A DNA stretch of 64,000 nt from Monodelphis domestica (lineage: Eukaryota > Chordata > Mammalia > Didelphimorphia > Didelphidae), in contig NC_077234.1 of the NCBI RefSeq assembly GCF_027887165.1, positions 195,528,459 through 195,592,458 on the forward strand. The letters are read 5' to 3'. Under the pieces are notes generated by a model. The model made no database searches. It saw nothing but the letters and a program-made list of their open reading frames with translations, and was not told the DNA's origin. The translations under genes and the position numbers were made by a program. Of the stretch, positions 10,575 to 21,169 are shown in pieces; positions within the stretch are counted from its first letter, which is position 1, and the number at the start of each line of letters is the position of its first letter.

Positions 10575-10850
10575 AATAATAATAGTTTGAATTTATAAAG
10601 TACCTACTATGTGCCAGAAACTATGCAATGTATTTTACAAACATTATCGCACTTGATCCTCACAATAACCCTATGAGATAAGTGCTATTATTGCCCCCCA
10701 CTTTATGCTTAAGAAAAATGATGAAAACAAAGATTAACTGATTTACCTAAAGTCACCAAATGATTAAGTGGCTGGTCAGGATTTAAAATTGGGTGTTCCG
10801 GGCTCCAATCCCATTGCCCAATTCATTACATTATCTAGCTGCTCTTTATT
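10575..10850 (+). mobile_element. MIR3-type SINE
   Basis: 'aaagtacctactatgtgcca', 'gatcctcacaataaccct', 'gtgctattattgcccccc' and 'attacattatctagctgctc' follow one another in MIR order. An (AAT)n stretch precedes it. Confidence 0.8.
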
Positions 10851-11129
10851 CCATTATTCATAGTTTTCTCATCACTATTACATAAACTGAAGAATTCTGC
10901 AACAGGATGAGGATACCAAATGCCTTTCCTTAGTTATCCCCCTGCAGTTCTGGGCAAAGGGGAATACTTGTTTTCTCTTCAATTATTTTTTTCTATTTTC
11001 AAAACAGACAAATAAACGAACAAACCCCAAACCCAACTACAAAATCGCAATATTTTAATATGTTGAGAGATGCCATTTACCAAGAACTTAAACTTAAATT
11101 AGTATTGATCTGAAAAAAATTCAAATGTC
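10851..11129. other. unassigned sequence
   Basis: Nothing recognised in this stretch. Confidence 0.35.
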
Positions 11130-11840
11130 TGTTTTTCAGGCAAAAGAAGAAATCAAAATCTTGTGATATGTATTTGCAAAAGGAGCTGTTATTGATATTT
11201 TTCTGGCCTTTCCGCCTTACATGGAGGATTAAGTATGTGCATACCACAGTGAGTTTCTTCTGCCTTCAGCGGCAGTGTTCCGAGGTAATGGTGGTGATAG
11301 CTGCATGCATGACTGGCTAACTAACCTAAGGATTGCCATTAGTAAGCTGCAGAGCAGCAGAGACTCCAAACACTCTCTGAATGCCATTACTATCTGAGAG
11401 GCTAATGTTTTAATAACTGGAGTGGGAGAAAGATTATGCTGAAGAGCAACTTCTTCAGGATCGTTAGAAATTAATTCATAGTGAGAACAATTGGAAAATT
11501 CCTCAGGATTTTTATCTTCTTATTAGTATGGGATGCACTATGGTGAGATTTCAGCATGTACATGGCTTCCTATATCACCCTGTTGAGCTTTCTTCTGTTC
11601 AGGTCCAGGAGAATTCAGGCCGTCATCATTTTATCCAAGCGGATTTGGAAGGACCTGAGAAGAATAGCTTCTATATGTGGCAACACCAATGTGAATTGGA
11701 CAAATATGTCTATATGGATTGTGGCATCCAAATTAATTATGAAACCAGACTTGAAATAACTCTGCCACACACATTCAGTCTTAGTGAAATAAATATTAGT
11801 TTTATGAGAACCGGTCAACTATTCCAGACCTAGACTCTGT
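11130..11840. other. repeat-free stretch with a 101-codon open frame
   Basis: No transposon is recognised. The part at 11210-11460 is of mixed composition and non-repetitive ('ttcagcggcagtgttcc', 'gctgcatgcatgactggc'), as conserved non-coding elements often look. A plus-strand frame runs 11528-11833, with a second overlapping frame at 11556-11759. Neither shows a recognisable domain. It could be chance, an unrecognised exon or non-coding conserved DNA. Confidence 0.3.
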
Positions 11841-12154
11841 TTTCTTGATAAAATGTTTTATGAAATATATTTCCATATAACTGGTTACCTTTATAATCCT
11901 AGGTGTTAAATTGGATGCTTTTAGAGACATTAGTCAGAGAATAGTGTTGTTCACTAGAACAAACAGAAACTTCTGATCTAAAAGGAATCTATTCATGATT
12001 ACCTTTAAAAAATATGGTGTTATCTAGATCTCTATAGACATGTTTGTATCTGTATATTAGAAGGATATGGGTTGAAGGCGTTGGGGAGAAATTTGAGTAT
12101 TGACTACAGTGTGTTCTTTTGTCCAAAATAAAAATCAGAAAAAGTCATTAATGA

Positions 12155-12165
12155 AGAGTGTGTGT

Positions 12166-12210
<45 letters not shown>

Positions 12211-12215
12211 CATGC
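12155..12215. repeat. (TG)n microsatellite
   Basis: 'gtgtgtgtgtatg' followed by about 38 bp of unbroken TG, then 'tatgcatgcatg'. Confidence 0.95.
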
Positions 12216-12740
12216 ATGTGTTGGGGGGATGAATTGGGATTTGGAAATATAGATAAGGTTAATGCAAATCTGTTTTGCCAGAGAATTTCTATGGACCTAA
12301 AGCTTTTTAAAAAACGATTTGCAAAGCTGATCTAAATCATCACTGCCTGGCTGCTCTGTGCCTCAGTGAAACAGTCTGACTAATTGATGAATAGGCATTA
12401 TTCCACCCATAATAGAAGCAGCCAAGAGACAATGTATATGTGTGTGAAGTCTCATTTTATCAATGGCAAGCTTCCCAGTTGAGTATGTCCCAATCATACT
12501 GAGTTCACATACCCATTCTAAATTGAAAATGGCATTGTTAATGCACCTTAGGGATGTGCCGAATTTAAAAAATAACTTAGTTTTTGCAACTAGTTGTTGG
12601 CAAAGCTGAATCAAATAGGAGTTCATGTACTGAAACCATGGGTGGCAAAAAGAAGGGGGATCCAAACAATGCTGCCCTTGCATTTTAATAGCATTTGTTT
12701 GATATACAACGTAAACTATATATAGATCAGTTAGACTGTA
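12216..12740. other. repeat-free stretch between two TG tracts
   Basis: No transposon is recognised. The sequence is non-repetitive with balanced composition, for example 'gactaattgatgaatagg' (12378-12395) and 'gcattgttaatgcacctt'. It is a candidate conserved non-coding element; conservation cannot be judged from one sequence. Confidence 0.35.
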
Positions 12741-12744
12741 GAAC

Positions 12745-12753
12745 CGTGTGTGT

Positions 12754-12799
<46 letters not shown>
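12745..12799. repeat. (GT)n microsatellite
   Basis: About 52 bp of GT with one early interruption ('gtgtgtggtgtg'). It lies about 570 bp right of the other TG tract. Confidence 0.95.
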
Positions 12800-13091
12800 T
12801 TTTATGCAGGTAGGGGAAGAATACAAGCTTAAATTTCAACCTAAAAGGAATTTTGGGTCTCTTTCTAAATGATGGGTAAACTGCCTGTCTCTCCCTTATG
12901 CATAAAGGGACAAATATTCCCTGTATTTTAAGAAGAAAAGAGATTCTTATTTTTTTTTCTTGTGAAGCTATGGAGCATAATCATAATCATGATCATGAGA
13001 GTTGGACATATTTATCTAATTGTCCTGAGAAAACTTTCTGTATAATTCTAAAAGGTACACAGAAAAATTGTGTAGCAAGAATCAGTCCTGG

Positions 13092-13186
13092 ATTGCTTGT
13101 CAGCTCCAGAAAGGGGGTGGGAAAAATCATGAATCATGTAACCATGGAAAAATATTCTTAATAAATAAATAAATAAATTTTTTAAG
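13092..13186 (+). mobile_element. very short L1 3'-end insertion
   Basis: Only the last part of an L1 3' UTR is present: 'attgcttgtcagctcc', 'aaagggggtggg', 'catgaatcatgtaaccatgg', then 'aaaaatattcttaataaata' and a short A/T tail. The flanks are a 14-bp duplication, 'agaatcagtcctgg' (13078-13091) and 'agaaccagtcctgg' (13187-13200), with one difference. A typical extreme 5' truncation. Confidence 0.8.
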
Positions 13187-13200
13187 AGAACCAGTCCTGG

Positions 13201-13567
13201 GAAGAATTCCTCCAAAAGGATATAAATTTACCTGACCAAAGGATGATAGGAGTAGAATAAACATCTCCATGGGAGAGGAATATATTGAAAATACAAATAA
13301 AGCTATATTGATTCAAACTATGATTCAATGTCCCATCCTTGATATTAAAACTAATTGACAACTGACACAATGATTAGGGTAGATATTTGTGGTCTCTATG
13401 ATGCTGACCCCATCAATTATTTCTTTAAAAAACTATATTTAATTTTAAAATTAGTATCCATCAATAAAACATTCAAATAAATATGATTCTATATTAAATC
13501 ATAAAATCAAAATTAAGAACAAAGTTTTTTAAAATATATTTATATAGAATAATTATGTTTTTTTTTC
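13201..13567. other. unassigned sequence
   Basis: AT-rich, nothing recognised. Confidence 0.35.
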
Positions 13568-13582
13568 AATATTCTGTTGAAG

Positions 13583-13778
13583 GGGGCAGCTGGGTAGCTC
13601 AGTGGATTGAGAGCCAGACCTAAAGATGGGAGGTCCTAGGTTCAAATCTGGCCTTAGATAACTCCCAGCTGTGTGACCCTGGGCAAGTCACTTGACCCCC
13701 ATTGCCTAGTCCTTACCACTCTTCTGCCTTGGAGCCAATACACAGTATTGATTCCAATACAGAAGGTAAGGGTTTAAA
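13583..13778 (+). mobile_element. marsupial tRNA-derived SINE, full length
   Basis: Best preserved SINE in the window. It starts 'gggggcagctgggtagctc', has a pol III A box 'tagctcagtgg' (13595-13605), a B box 'ggttcaaatc' (13639-13648), the core 'ctgtgtgaccctgggcaagt', and the tail 'ccaatacacagtattgattc' ending 'ggtaagggttta'. Flanking duplication 'aatattctgttgaag' (13568-13582) and 'aatattctgttcaag' (13779-13793), 14 of 15 matching. Confidence 0.92.
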
Positions 13779-13793
13779 AATATTCTGTTCAAG

Positions 13794-14439
13794 TTAATTT
13801 TCATCCTCTATGCCTTGTTGATATATATATATATTTTTTATACACAATGTTCATAGCATAATAACATGGAGTCAGAATATACTATCTAGAGAAGTGTCAG
13901 GGTGAGAGCAAATATGAAGAGGTAAGAAAGAAAAATATGAAATGATCCATAACTGGCTTTGCTTTAGTAATCAAACAATATAAGCAAACTTTTCTTTGCA
14001 TTTTGGCTTTGGAGAAAAAAAATGTGCTAATGGCTAATCAAAGCTAGGTAAGTAACTCTGTCACATTGGGAGAAAAGCTGGGAAATATTCTGTAAAAGGA
14101 CTAACCTTTTGCCAAAAAAGAGAATAGCCATTTAGATTTTCCTCGTGCCATCTATGATTTTGATACACGAAGTTGCTTTTTGGTTTAGCTTTCCCAGCAA
14201 CTAGTTGTGAACATTATTCCATTCATTTTAAAAACTGAGTACTTGCCTGAGATGCATTAACAATGCAATTCAGTATGATTTATATATACTCATACAGCCA
14301 AGTGATTTGGGTATCTCAGATAGGTTATGAGTATGATCAGCTTTTGGTTTGCTAGTGACTGCTTAAATGAAAGGAACTAATTAATATGAACTTATTCAAA
14401 AACAAAATTGATTGCCTCAAGAGCAAGAAAAAATTCCAT
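13794..14439. other. unassigned sequence
   Basis: Contains a short (TA)n run near 13822-13832. No gene or family recognised otherwise. Confidence 0.35.
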
Positions 14440-14565
14440 CATTCGAAATCCTGTAAATATTTTTGTACATATAGGCTTTTTTATATTTTTGAGATACGGA
14501 CCTACTAGTGCTGGGACAAAGGGTATGCATAGTTTTATAGTTCTTTAGGCATAGTAGAACCTCTA
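14440..14565 (-). mobile_element. L1 ORF2 3' fragment, minus strand
   Basis: 'tttttgtacatatagg', 'gatacggacctactagtgct', 'gggacaaagggtatgcat' and 'ttctttaggcatag' are the antisense of the L1 ORF2 C-terminal stretch that encodes the [12 protein letters not shown] type segment. Compare the plus copies at 34460 and 39900. Confidence 0.75.
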
Positions 14566-14676
14566 TTAAAAAAAAAAATCTCTCCAGGATACTCATGTCT
14601 TCATTCCTCTCCAGATTCCACTCTTGACTCCAAATCTTTACCACAACCCAGTAATATAGTAAGGGTTAAATTAAGG

Positions 14677-15274
14677 TGTTCAACAAAGTGAGGAGAGTAG
14701 TTTAACAGGAACTTTGTTTAATCGAAGAAAGAAGATAGAAAGATAGAAAAGAGGAAAGAGATTATTAAATGTATGCCCTATGAAGATACCAAAAATTCCT
14801 AATAACTACCTAAAATTTCCTAAAACTATCTCTATCATCTTAGGACAGGTTCTCCTGCCTGGCACACCAGGCCTAATATACTCTAATTTATCTATAAATT
14901 ATTCATTAACTACCTAACTCCCTGAAATAATAGACAGCTGCCACTCACTCACTCCTTCACTCAATTTTCTATAGAAGCCCAAATGGCAGCAGTCAACTGC
15001 CAGTAGTTTCTTGCCTCAGAGGCAGACCTGTTCTCTTGAGATTCCAGAGGCAAAAGACCCTCAACTGTCAGCAGCTGCATCCTTTCTCCCCTCACTCACC
15101 AACTGTCCCCCCTAAATTCCTGTCAGAGGGCAGATGACTTCCTCTCCTCAGTCCTGATCTCCCTGGTAATTCAGCACTAGCTCACTGGCTCCTGTCAGTT
15201 CTGATCTACTTAGAAATCCTGCTCTCTAGCCTCTTAAGGAGACAGAGGGAGAGATTAAGAAAATCCCATTAACA
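14677..15274 (-). mobile_element. probable solo LTR, minus strand
   Basis: On the minus strand it starts TGTTAATGGG and ends CTTTGTTGAACA, giving TGTT...AACA ends over about 598 bp. A poly(A)-signal-like 'attaaacaaagttcctg' lies close to the 3' end, followed by a 'ctactctcctcac' U5-like stretch. The composition is C/T- and G-rich compared with its surroundings. A target duplication is not clear, so the ends are provisional. No retroviral coding sequence is attached. Confidence 0.5.
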
Positions 15275-15324
15275 GTAGGTACTTCATTTCCCTTCCATTT
15301 TTTTAGTTTAGTATATATGTTGCT

Positions 15325-15440
15325 TTCCTCCTTTAGAAGGTAAGCTCCTTAAAGGCAGGGATAATCTTTATTTCTGCTTGTACTTGTTTTATATTCACCC
15401 ACTGCCTAGCAAAGAGTAACATATTAAATATTTCCTGACA
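15325..15440 (+). mobile_element. L2-type LINE 3' tail
   Basis: 'aaggtaagctccttaaaggc', 'agggataatcttta', then 'cccactgcctagca' and 'taaatatttcctga' mirror the 3' end seen in longer L2 copies at 46890-47700. Confidence 0.6.
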
Positions 15441-15449
15441 ACATATAAA

Positions 15450-17055
15450 GAAAAAAAATAACAAACCCCTAATTCACTAATGAATATTGATGCAATTTAA
15501 AAAAATAAAATACAACAAAACACTAAAGCAATATCTATATCTCTCTATATAAATATTGAGCATTACCAAATTGAATTGATAACAGGGAGGCAAACCCTGG
15601 ACATTAGAAAAAAAAATTACTATAAAAATACTTAAAAAATAAAAACCTAAATTATAGGATTATATAAAAAATAAAACATTATTTGTTTTTCACCAAATAC
15701 ATAATTTAAATTTTAAAAAGCAGAACAAAAGGGAACAATTTAGTATAATAAGTATTTATAATATACATTTAATATAATATGATGGATTTATAGAAAATCA
15801 GTATGACATCTTTTTACCGTAGAGTATCATTAAATATCAGGGATAAGCAAATTCTAGAAATACAAGTGATAGAATTAATAATAAAGATATGAAAGACATT
15901 AATATCAACAAAGAGGAAACAAATTCTTATTTTCAGAAAATATTATCGCTTACTTAAAAAGAAAAACCTCATGGCTTCATAAGTAAATCTCACAATTTTG
16001 CTCAATGTAGAATCCTAAATAAAGGTAAGAGGAGGGCATAAACAGGTAAAATGTTTTGATTATATTAAAATGAAAAGATTTTGCAAAAATAAAATCATGT
16101 ATCCTGTATAAGAAAATATTTTGATTGGCAAAAATATTCTTTCCATCAAGAATCTCTGATATACACAGATCCAACACATATGACGTAATTATGTACATAT
16201 GATTAACTAATTCCCTGCTGGATAAGTTTTTGAAATAAATGAACATTTTTTCAAATGTGTGTCAATTTATGGACAACCATATGAAAGGTTATACCAGAAA
16301 AACAATATTCTGAGATTTCACCTCAAACCAGAAATTAGGTGAAAGTGACAAAAGATAGCAATAGACAATATGATAGTGGAAATCAAAGATATGTACATCA
16401 ACCTATTGTTGGTAGAGATAGACATTTTTAAATATGAGAAGCATTTTACAATGATTACCAAAAAGTAACTAAAATTCCTACTTACTTTGGTGAAGAGAAT
16501 CAATTACTAAACAAATTCTGAAAGGAATCAAAGACAGAAGGTCCACAAAGACTGAAATATTTATGTTAGGACTTTGGTCTTAATAAAGACCAGGAAGCAA
16601 AATTAGTGTTCTTTGATTCAAGATAGCCAAGCAGTAGTACAGAAATGTAGTGTAATATTAATAGACTGTAAGAAATAATCAATATGAGAAAAAAATAAGT
16701 GAAATGAAACATTAAAAAAATCTTAGGTAAAGTGACACAGAGTGAACTAATCAGAAAAAGGAAAATAGTGCAATGACTAAAACAATGAAAATGAAAAAAA
16801 AATGATTATAATTATAATGACCAACCTTGGTCACAGATAAGAGATAGAAATTGTATACTTCATTCTTGATAAAGGTCAGGACTATGATTGATTGCAGAAT
16901 GCTTTATATGTTTTCAATTGAAATTTAGGTGTTGAGTTGTTTCTTTTACTTTTCAATATTTTCTCAAAAAAGGCTCACTGAATAGGAAAAAGAATTACAT
17001 TTGGAAGTGAATGTTATGAAATGTAAAAACAAAAGATATAACTTAAAAAAAAGTT
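15450..17055 (+). mobile_element. ancient L1, ORF2 to 3' end
   Basis: Early part resembles the start of the RT core ('taatgaatattgatgcaa'). The middle carries 'ttaaaatgaaaagattttgc', and 'atttcacctcaaaccag' follows near 16315, in L1 ORF2 order. The end 'aaaaacaaaagatata' at about 17026 matches the tail of an old L1 3' UTR type different from the younger copies. All frames are destroyed. Confidence 0.6.
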
Positions 17056-17294
17056 ACCAGATTGGTGGACTAGGGGAATAACATGGACATAACATGCTTA
17101 TATTTAAACAAGGTATTTGACCAGAACCATGGATAGAGCAGGATCACTATATTTAAGTCCCAAAACACTAAAATAAAATATGTATACTTATACAAAAACA
17201 ATAAGAAAAACAAAACGTAACATATAGTTAGGAAATAGTTCAGGTAAAAAGGAGCACTATTCATTGATTGCTATAGTAAGTAAAGAAGTGTGTT

Positions 17295-17460
17295 TCAGTT
17301 AAAAGGGCCCTAGTTTTGGAGTTAAGAGTATCTGGCTTATCATTTTAGATTTGCTACTTGTACTCCATATTACCTAGGTCTTAATTTCCTCAGCTGTAAA
17401 ATGAAGGTATCTAAACTAGGTGTCTTCTAATTGTTTCCAACTACAGAGTTTGAACCTAAA
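17295..17460 (+). mobile_element. MIR / Ther1-type SINE
   Basis: 'ttggagttaagagtatctgg', 'cctaggtcttaatttcctc', 'agctgtaaaatgaaggtat' and 'ttccaactacagagtttg' follow MIR-family order. Confidence 0.7.
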
Positions 17461-17639
17461 AATTAATTCCACTTCCTTCTAAATTGAATTCATTTAAATT
17501 ATTTCTTGTATTATTTTCATATTTAATATTTTAGAGTTCATTTGAGGGCACACAAATTCATAATTATGTCTGTGCATATCATATTATTCATGTAAACCAA
17601 ATAGAAAGAATGAAATAAAGTAGAAGTTGGTACTTTTAA

Positions 17640-18335
17640 AGGGATTTACACTTGCCAGAATGGCCAGGCTTAAAGTGTACTCATTAATGACAATGTAATC
17701 TTAGGATTTATACAAGGTAGTATAAGAATGTCCTTGTTGTATTAACTATGGTAACACTTTAAAAAATCAATGATCTGAACAAAATCATAGATGACAAACT
17801 ACAAATTTGTAAATGACTCAAAGGCAGGGTTACAAAATGTTACTGATAGGTCATAAGGTAAAATTTTAAAGTAGTAAGTGTAAAGTCCTAAACTTGGGTC
17901 TAAGAAATAAATGGCATGTGTATAAGATCGATTGATAAATTGTATGAAAAGATTTGAATTCAGATTGTAACTCAATATGACATGGCAGTCAATAAGTGTA
18001 ATTGAGTTACAGATTATACTGAGAATTAGAATGTCAATAATTTTTAGATTATAGTGCTGCTGTACCTTGCATGATCACATAAAATTTACCATATTGTATT
18101 CAATTCTGGAAAATAAATTTTAGGAAGATCATAGACAAACTGGACCATATTAGACAACAGCCAGACAACTGAAAGAATCAGAGATCATTCTGTATATGAA
18201 CTAGTTAAATAAACATTTAACTTTTAGTCTGAACAAAAGAAAGATTAAGAAAAATATGATACGTATCTCTGGGTATTTGAAAGGCTGTAATGTATAAGAA
18301 GAATTACAATTCTAATTCTATTGATCATTCCCTGA
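17640..18335 (+). mobile_element. CR1-clade (L3-like) LINE fragment
   Basis: The stretch 'caaatttgtaaatgactca' near 17800 is a decayed match to the CR1/L3 RT region that encodes a K-F-A-D-D-T type motif. Later text, 'gtattcaattctgg', 'attttaggaagatcatag' and 'gacaaactggacc' (18090-18145), follows CR1/L3 downstream of the RT. Order and orientation are consistent. The antisense relative at 61300-63740 supports the family assignment. Confidence 0.6.
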
Positions 18336-18424
18336 GCTAAAGCTTAGGCTTAAAGATTCGACTCTATTTCTTCTTATTCCACTCCCCCCTCCCATTAATT
18401 AAACTCCATTAGTACTCAATTACT

Positions 18425-19040
18425 TTGATTGTCAAATATAAAATGTACTGTTTGGAATTATGCTTTTCACAACCTGCCCTATTCTTATTTTCTCAGTCTT
18501 CTTGGACTTATCTCCCCTCCACATACCTTTTTTGTTGTTCTTTGGTCATGTCTGGCTGAGATTTTCTTGAGAAAGATACTGTCATTTCCTTCTCCAGCTC
18601 ATTTTATAGATGTGGAAACAAGACAGAGTTGTGTCTTACACAGGGTTATACATCTGTTAAGTGTCTGAGGCTGGATTTGAATTCAGATCTTCCTGATTCT
18701 AGACCTGAAGCTCTATATACTGTGCCTCTTCGATGGTCCAGTACTCTACAATCTAGTAACATTGACCTTCTTGCTAACATACAATATACGACATTTCATC
18801 TTTTGACTCCATGACTTTTCACTGGCTGTTTTCTATGCCTGGATTGCTCCCCTTTTAAACTTCTAACTACTAAAACTTCTCTAAATTTCTTCAATTGGTT
18901 GAGAGCCCAAATTTTTTAAGAGGCCTTCCTGGTCCTCCCCATCCACTCCCATACCCCAGATCTTTTTTCTTTTATATTTTCTTTCATAAACTTGGTAATC
19001 TTTTATGCAATTAGTTAATTTCCTCATTAGGATGTAAACT
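18425..19040 (+). mobile_element. L2-type LINE, split by a MIR
   Basis: Left part: 'tgtttggaattatgcttttc', 'acaacctgccc', 'ctccacatac'. Right part (from about 18735): 'gtactctacaatctagtaac', 'ttttcactggctgttttct', 'atgcctggattgctcc', 'aggccttcctggtcctccc'. Joined in that order they match the longer copy at 46890-47700, so a MIR inserted at about 18530. Confidence 0.7.
18530..18730 (+). mobile_element. MIR-type SINE inserted in L2
   Basis: 'cagctcattttatagatgtg', 'gaaacaagacagagt', 'gtctgaggctggatttgaa' and 'tcagatcttcctgattctag' are MIR core and 3' sequence. It interrupts the L2 copy, so it inserted later. Confidence 0.8.
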
Positions 19041-19059
19041 TATTTATATATTTTTTAAA

Positions 19060-19515
19060 AAATATTTTCCATGTTTACCTGATGCATTTTCTTTCTATCT
19101 CCCTCTCAGAGCTGATAAGCAATCCCACTGTTGTACAAATATTATGATACCTATTTCCACATTATTCATTTTTGCTATAGAGTGATCTTTTAAAGCCTAA
19201 ACTCCAAATAAAATACCCATATATAATGTGATAAGTGATGTCATATGTTCTTTTGCATTTCTACACTGATTGTTCTTTCTCTCAGTGTGGTTAGAATTCT
19301 TTCCCATAAGTCCTTCAGGAGTGTCCTGGCTTATTGCACTGCTACTAGTAGCAAAGTTCATTACACTAGATTGTTCCACAATGTTTTACTTTTTGTGTAA
19401 AATGTTCTTTGGTTCTGCTCATTTCACTCTGCATTAGTTCACTAGTTTCCCATTTCATATAGAAATCCTCCATATCATCATTCCTTACAGCAAAATAATA
19501 TTCCATCAGCATCAT
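19060..19515 (-). mobile_element. L1 3' end, minus strand
   Basis: Antisense L1 3' UTR: 'tttccatgtttacctgatgc', 'tcccataagtccttcagga', 'tgctcatttcactctgcat', 'aataatattccatca'. It is older than the 50205-50775 copy, which has the same layout. Confidence 0.8.
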
Positions 19516-19519
19516 AGTA

Positions 19520-19630
19520 TGTGAAGTTCTTGAAAGCATGGTTGTTGTTTTTTGTTTGTTTGTTTTGTTTTCTTAGTGCTTAGTATAGTGCCTGGTTTTT
19601 AGTAAGAACCTGATAAATGTTTATCACTTT
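19520..19630 (+). mobile_element. L2-type 3' tail
   Basis: 'gtgaagttcttgaaagcatg', then a (GTTT)-rich patch, 'agtgcttagtatagtgcctgg' in shortened form, and 'cctgataaatgttta' match the terminal part of L2 copies. Confidence 0.65.
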
Positions 19631-19919
19631 CTGACTGATGGTACTCCAATTCAGTCACTAGAAGTTGGAGACAGACAGATTTAGGCATAAAGCAAAGAAA
19701 AAACTTCCAATACATAATAGCAATCTGAAAGTGAAATGAGTTGCCTTAAAAGAGAGTTTGATTCCCCTCCAGTGAAAGTCTTCAACTGGAAAACATAGCA
19801 TGATATTTCAGGACCATTTTTACAGAAATGTGTATTGTTATAGTTTAGAATAGATGACTTTTTAGGTCTTTTCATGTTCTGAGATTATGTACATTGATTA
19901 TTTTATTTTAATTAAATTA
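19631..19919. other. unassigned sequence
   Basis: Nothing recognised. Confidence 0.35.
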
Positions 19920-20160
19920 TAATTAATTCTTTGTTTCTACTGTCTTATTTCTTCACTGACTTTTGAATGATATAAATCTTCCAATATTTTTTCTATATTT
20001 GCATTTTCTCATAATACAATAATATTCTAATACATTCAAACATCATAATTTGCTTGGATATTCCTCATTTATTGGGGATATGAATTATTTTTTCTGGGAT
20101 TTATTTTTGCTACTGTTAATATTATCAATTGTTTTATACAGATAATACCCTCAAAAATTA
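19920..20160 (-). mobile_element. old L1 3' end, minus strand
   Basis: 'acaataatattctaatac', 'catcataatttgcttgg' and 'cattattggggat' are decayed antisense L1 ORF2-end and 3' UTR text, as in 37080-37150. Confidence 0.5.
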
Positions 20161-20429
20161 AATACTGTTCTTACCTTTCCCCTTTAATTCCTAACCACTA
20201 ACATCATCAAATATCTTATAAAGGATTCCAAAAATAAGGTTATAAAAGGGAGTCAATGGTTATATGAAGCTAACAGATACATTCACTGTGATTTTGTAGA
20301 AATTATTGTATTTAGTATGCTGATTGCTTTGTTTTTGATTTTTAGGTTTTATTATTTTTTAATTCCACTTATTTCAGAATTATTTTCTGACAAGGCTACT
20401 CTAATTCCATTTTTTGCTAAGCACATATC

Positions 20430-20670
20430 CTAAAGAGATCAAATATATAAATGTCCATCATATACTGAAATATTTCTAACAACATGTTTTCAAAATAGCA
20501 ATGTTCTGGAAACAATATTTAATGAATAACTAAATGTATTGTTGTGCATGAATATGATGGAATATTATTACAACATAAGAAAGTTTAAATATTAAATATA
20601 TAGGTAAGAATTGGATGGCATTAACTTATACAAAATGAAAGAAGAATCTGAAAAAAGAATATTCAAAGTG
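20430..20670 (+). mobile_element. old L1 3' end
   Basis: 'atatcctaaagagatcaaa', 'aaatatttctaacaacatg', 'aaaatagcaatgttctgg', 'gatggaatattattac' and 'ggcattaacttatacaaa' follow L1 ORF2 C-terminal to 3' UTR order. Diverged. Confidence 0.65.
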
Positions 20671-20689
20671 GTTAATCCACTGCCAGAAA

Positions 20690-21165
20690 GGTGCCCAAGA
20701 GAGGAAGTAAGCCAAATCTATAGACCTTTCACTCTTATGTTTCCTCCTCTAAATGCCTATATCTTTTAGAGTTCTCATCTTCTTTGATTAGATTATATCT
20801 TTAGAGTTACTTAACACTTCTTTGTTAAGTTCACCTTTTGTGAGTTACTTAACCTTTTTGTGATTAATTTAACCTTTATAGTTACTTAACATCTTTTTGT
20901 ATTAAGATCTTAAAATAGACTTAGCTTAAAGTTCTAGCTTCACTATAAGGTAAGAGTTAAGTACTTTCATTGTTCAATCAAGAGATTATAACCTTATTTT
21001 CCCCTAAAGTATGGTCTAAGTAGAGTGGAGTAATTTAGCGTTCACAGTCCCCCCTGATTTTGTTAGGCTAAGTAGCTTCATTGTTAAAATCAGGAAATAG
21101 CTAAATACAATCTTCACACCACTAGTGTCCTAACTCTTCCTTTCCCTCTCTGCATCTCACAGGAT
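20690..21165 (-). mobile_element. LTR-like segment with adjoining internal piece, minus strand
   Basis: On the minus strand, a purine-rich tract 'aaaatcagggggg' (21047-21059) stands next to 'tgtgaacgctaaatt', the arrangement of a retroviral polypurine tract followed by the 3' LTR. The LTR would therefore run 21046 down to about 20690. It contains degenerate repeats of about 20 bp ('ggttaagtaactcac' and relatives, 20808-20905). The 21060-21165 piece would be the last internal sequence. No coding sequence is recognisable. The outer end is not defined because an old L1 abuts it. Confidence 0.48.
20808..20905. repeat. degenerate tandem repeat, about 20-bp unit
   Basis: Plus-strand units 'gagttacttaaca', 'gttaagttcacct', 'gagttacttaacc', 'gattaatttaacc' and 'tagttacttaaca' are each followed by a 'tttttgt'-like spacer. 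About five imperfect copies. Confidence 0.65.
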
Positions 21166-21169
21166 ATTG

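Noticed and set aside
13583..13778. tRNA gene (A and B boxes present)
   Set aside because: The boxes belong to a SINE with a long non-tRNA body and target duplications; no cloverleaf acceptor stem.
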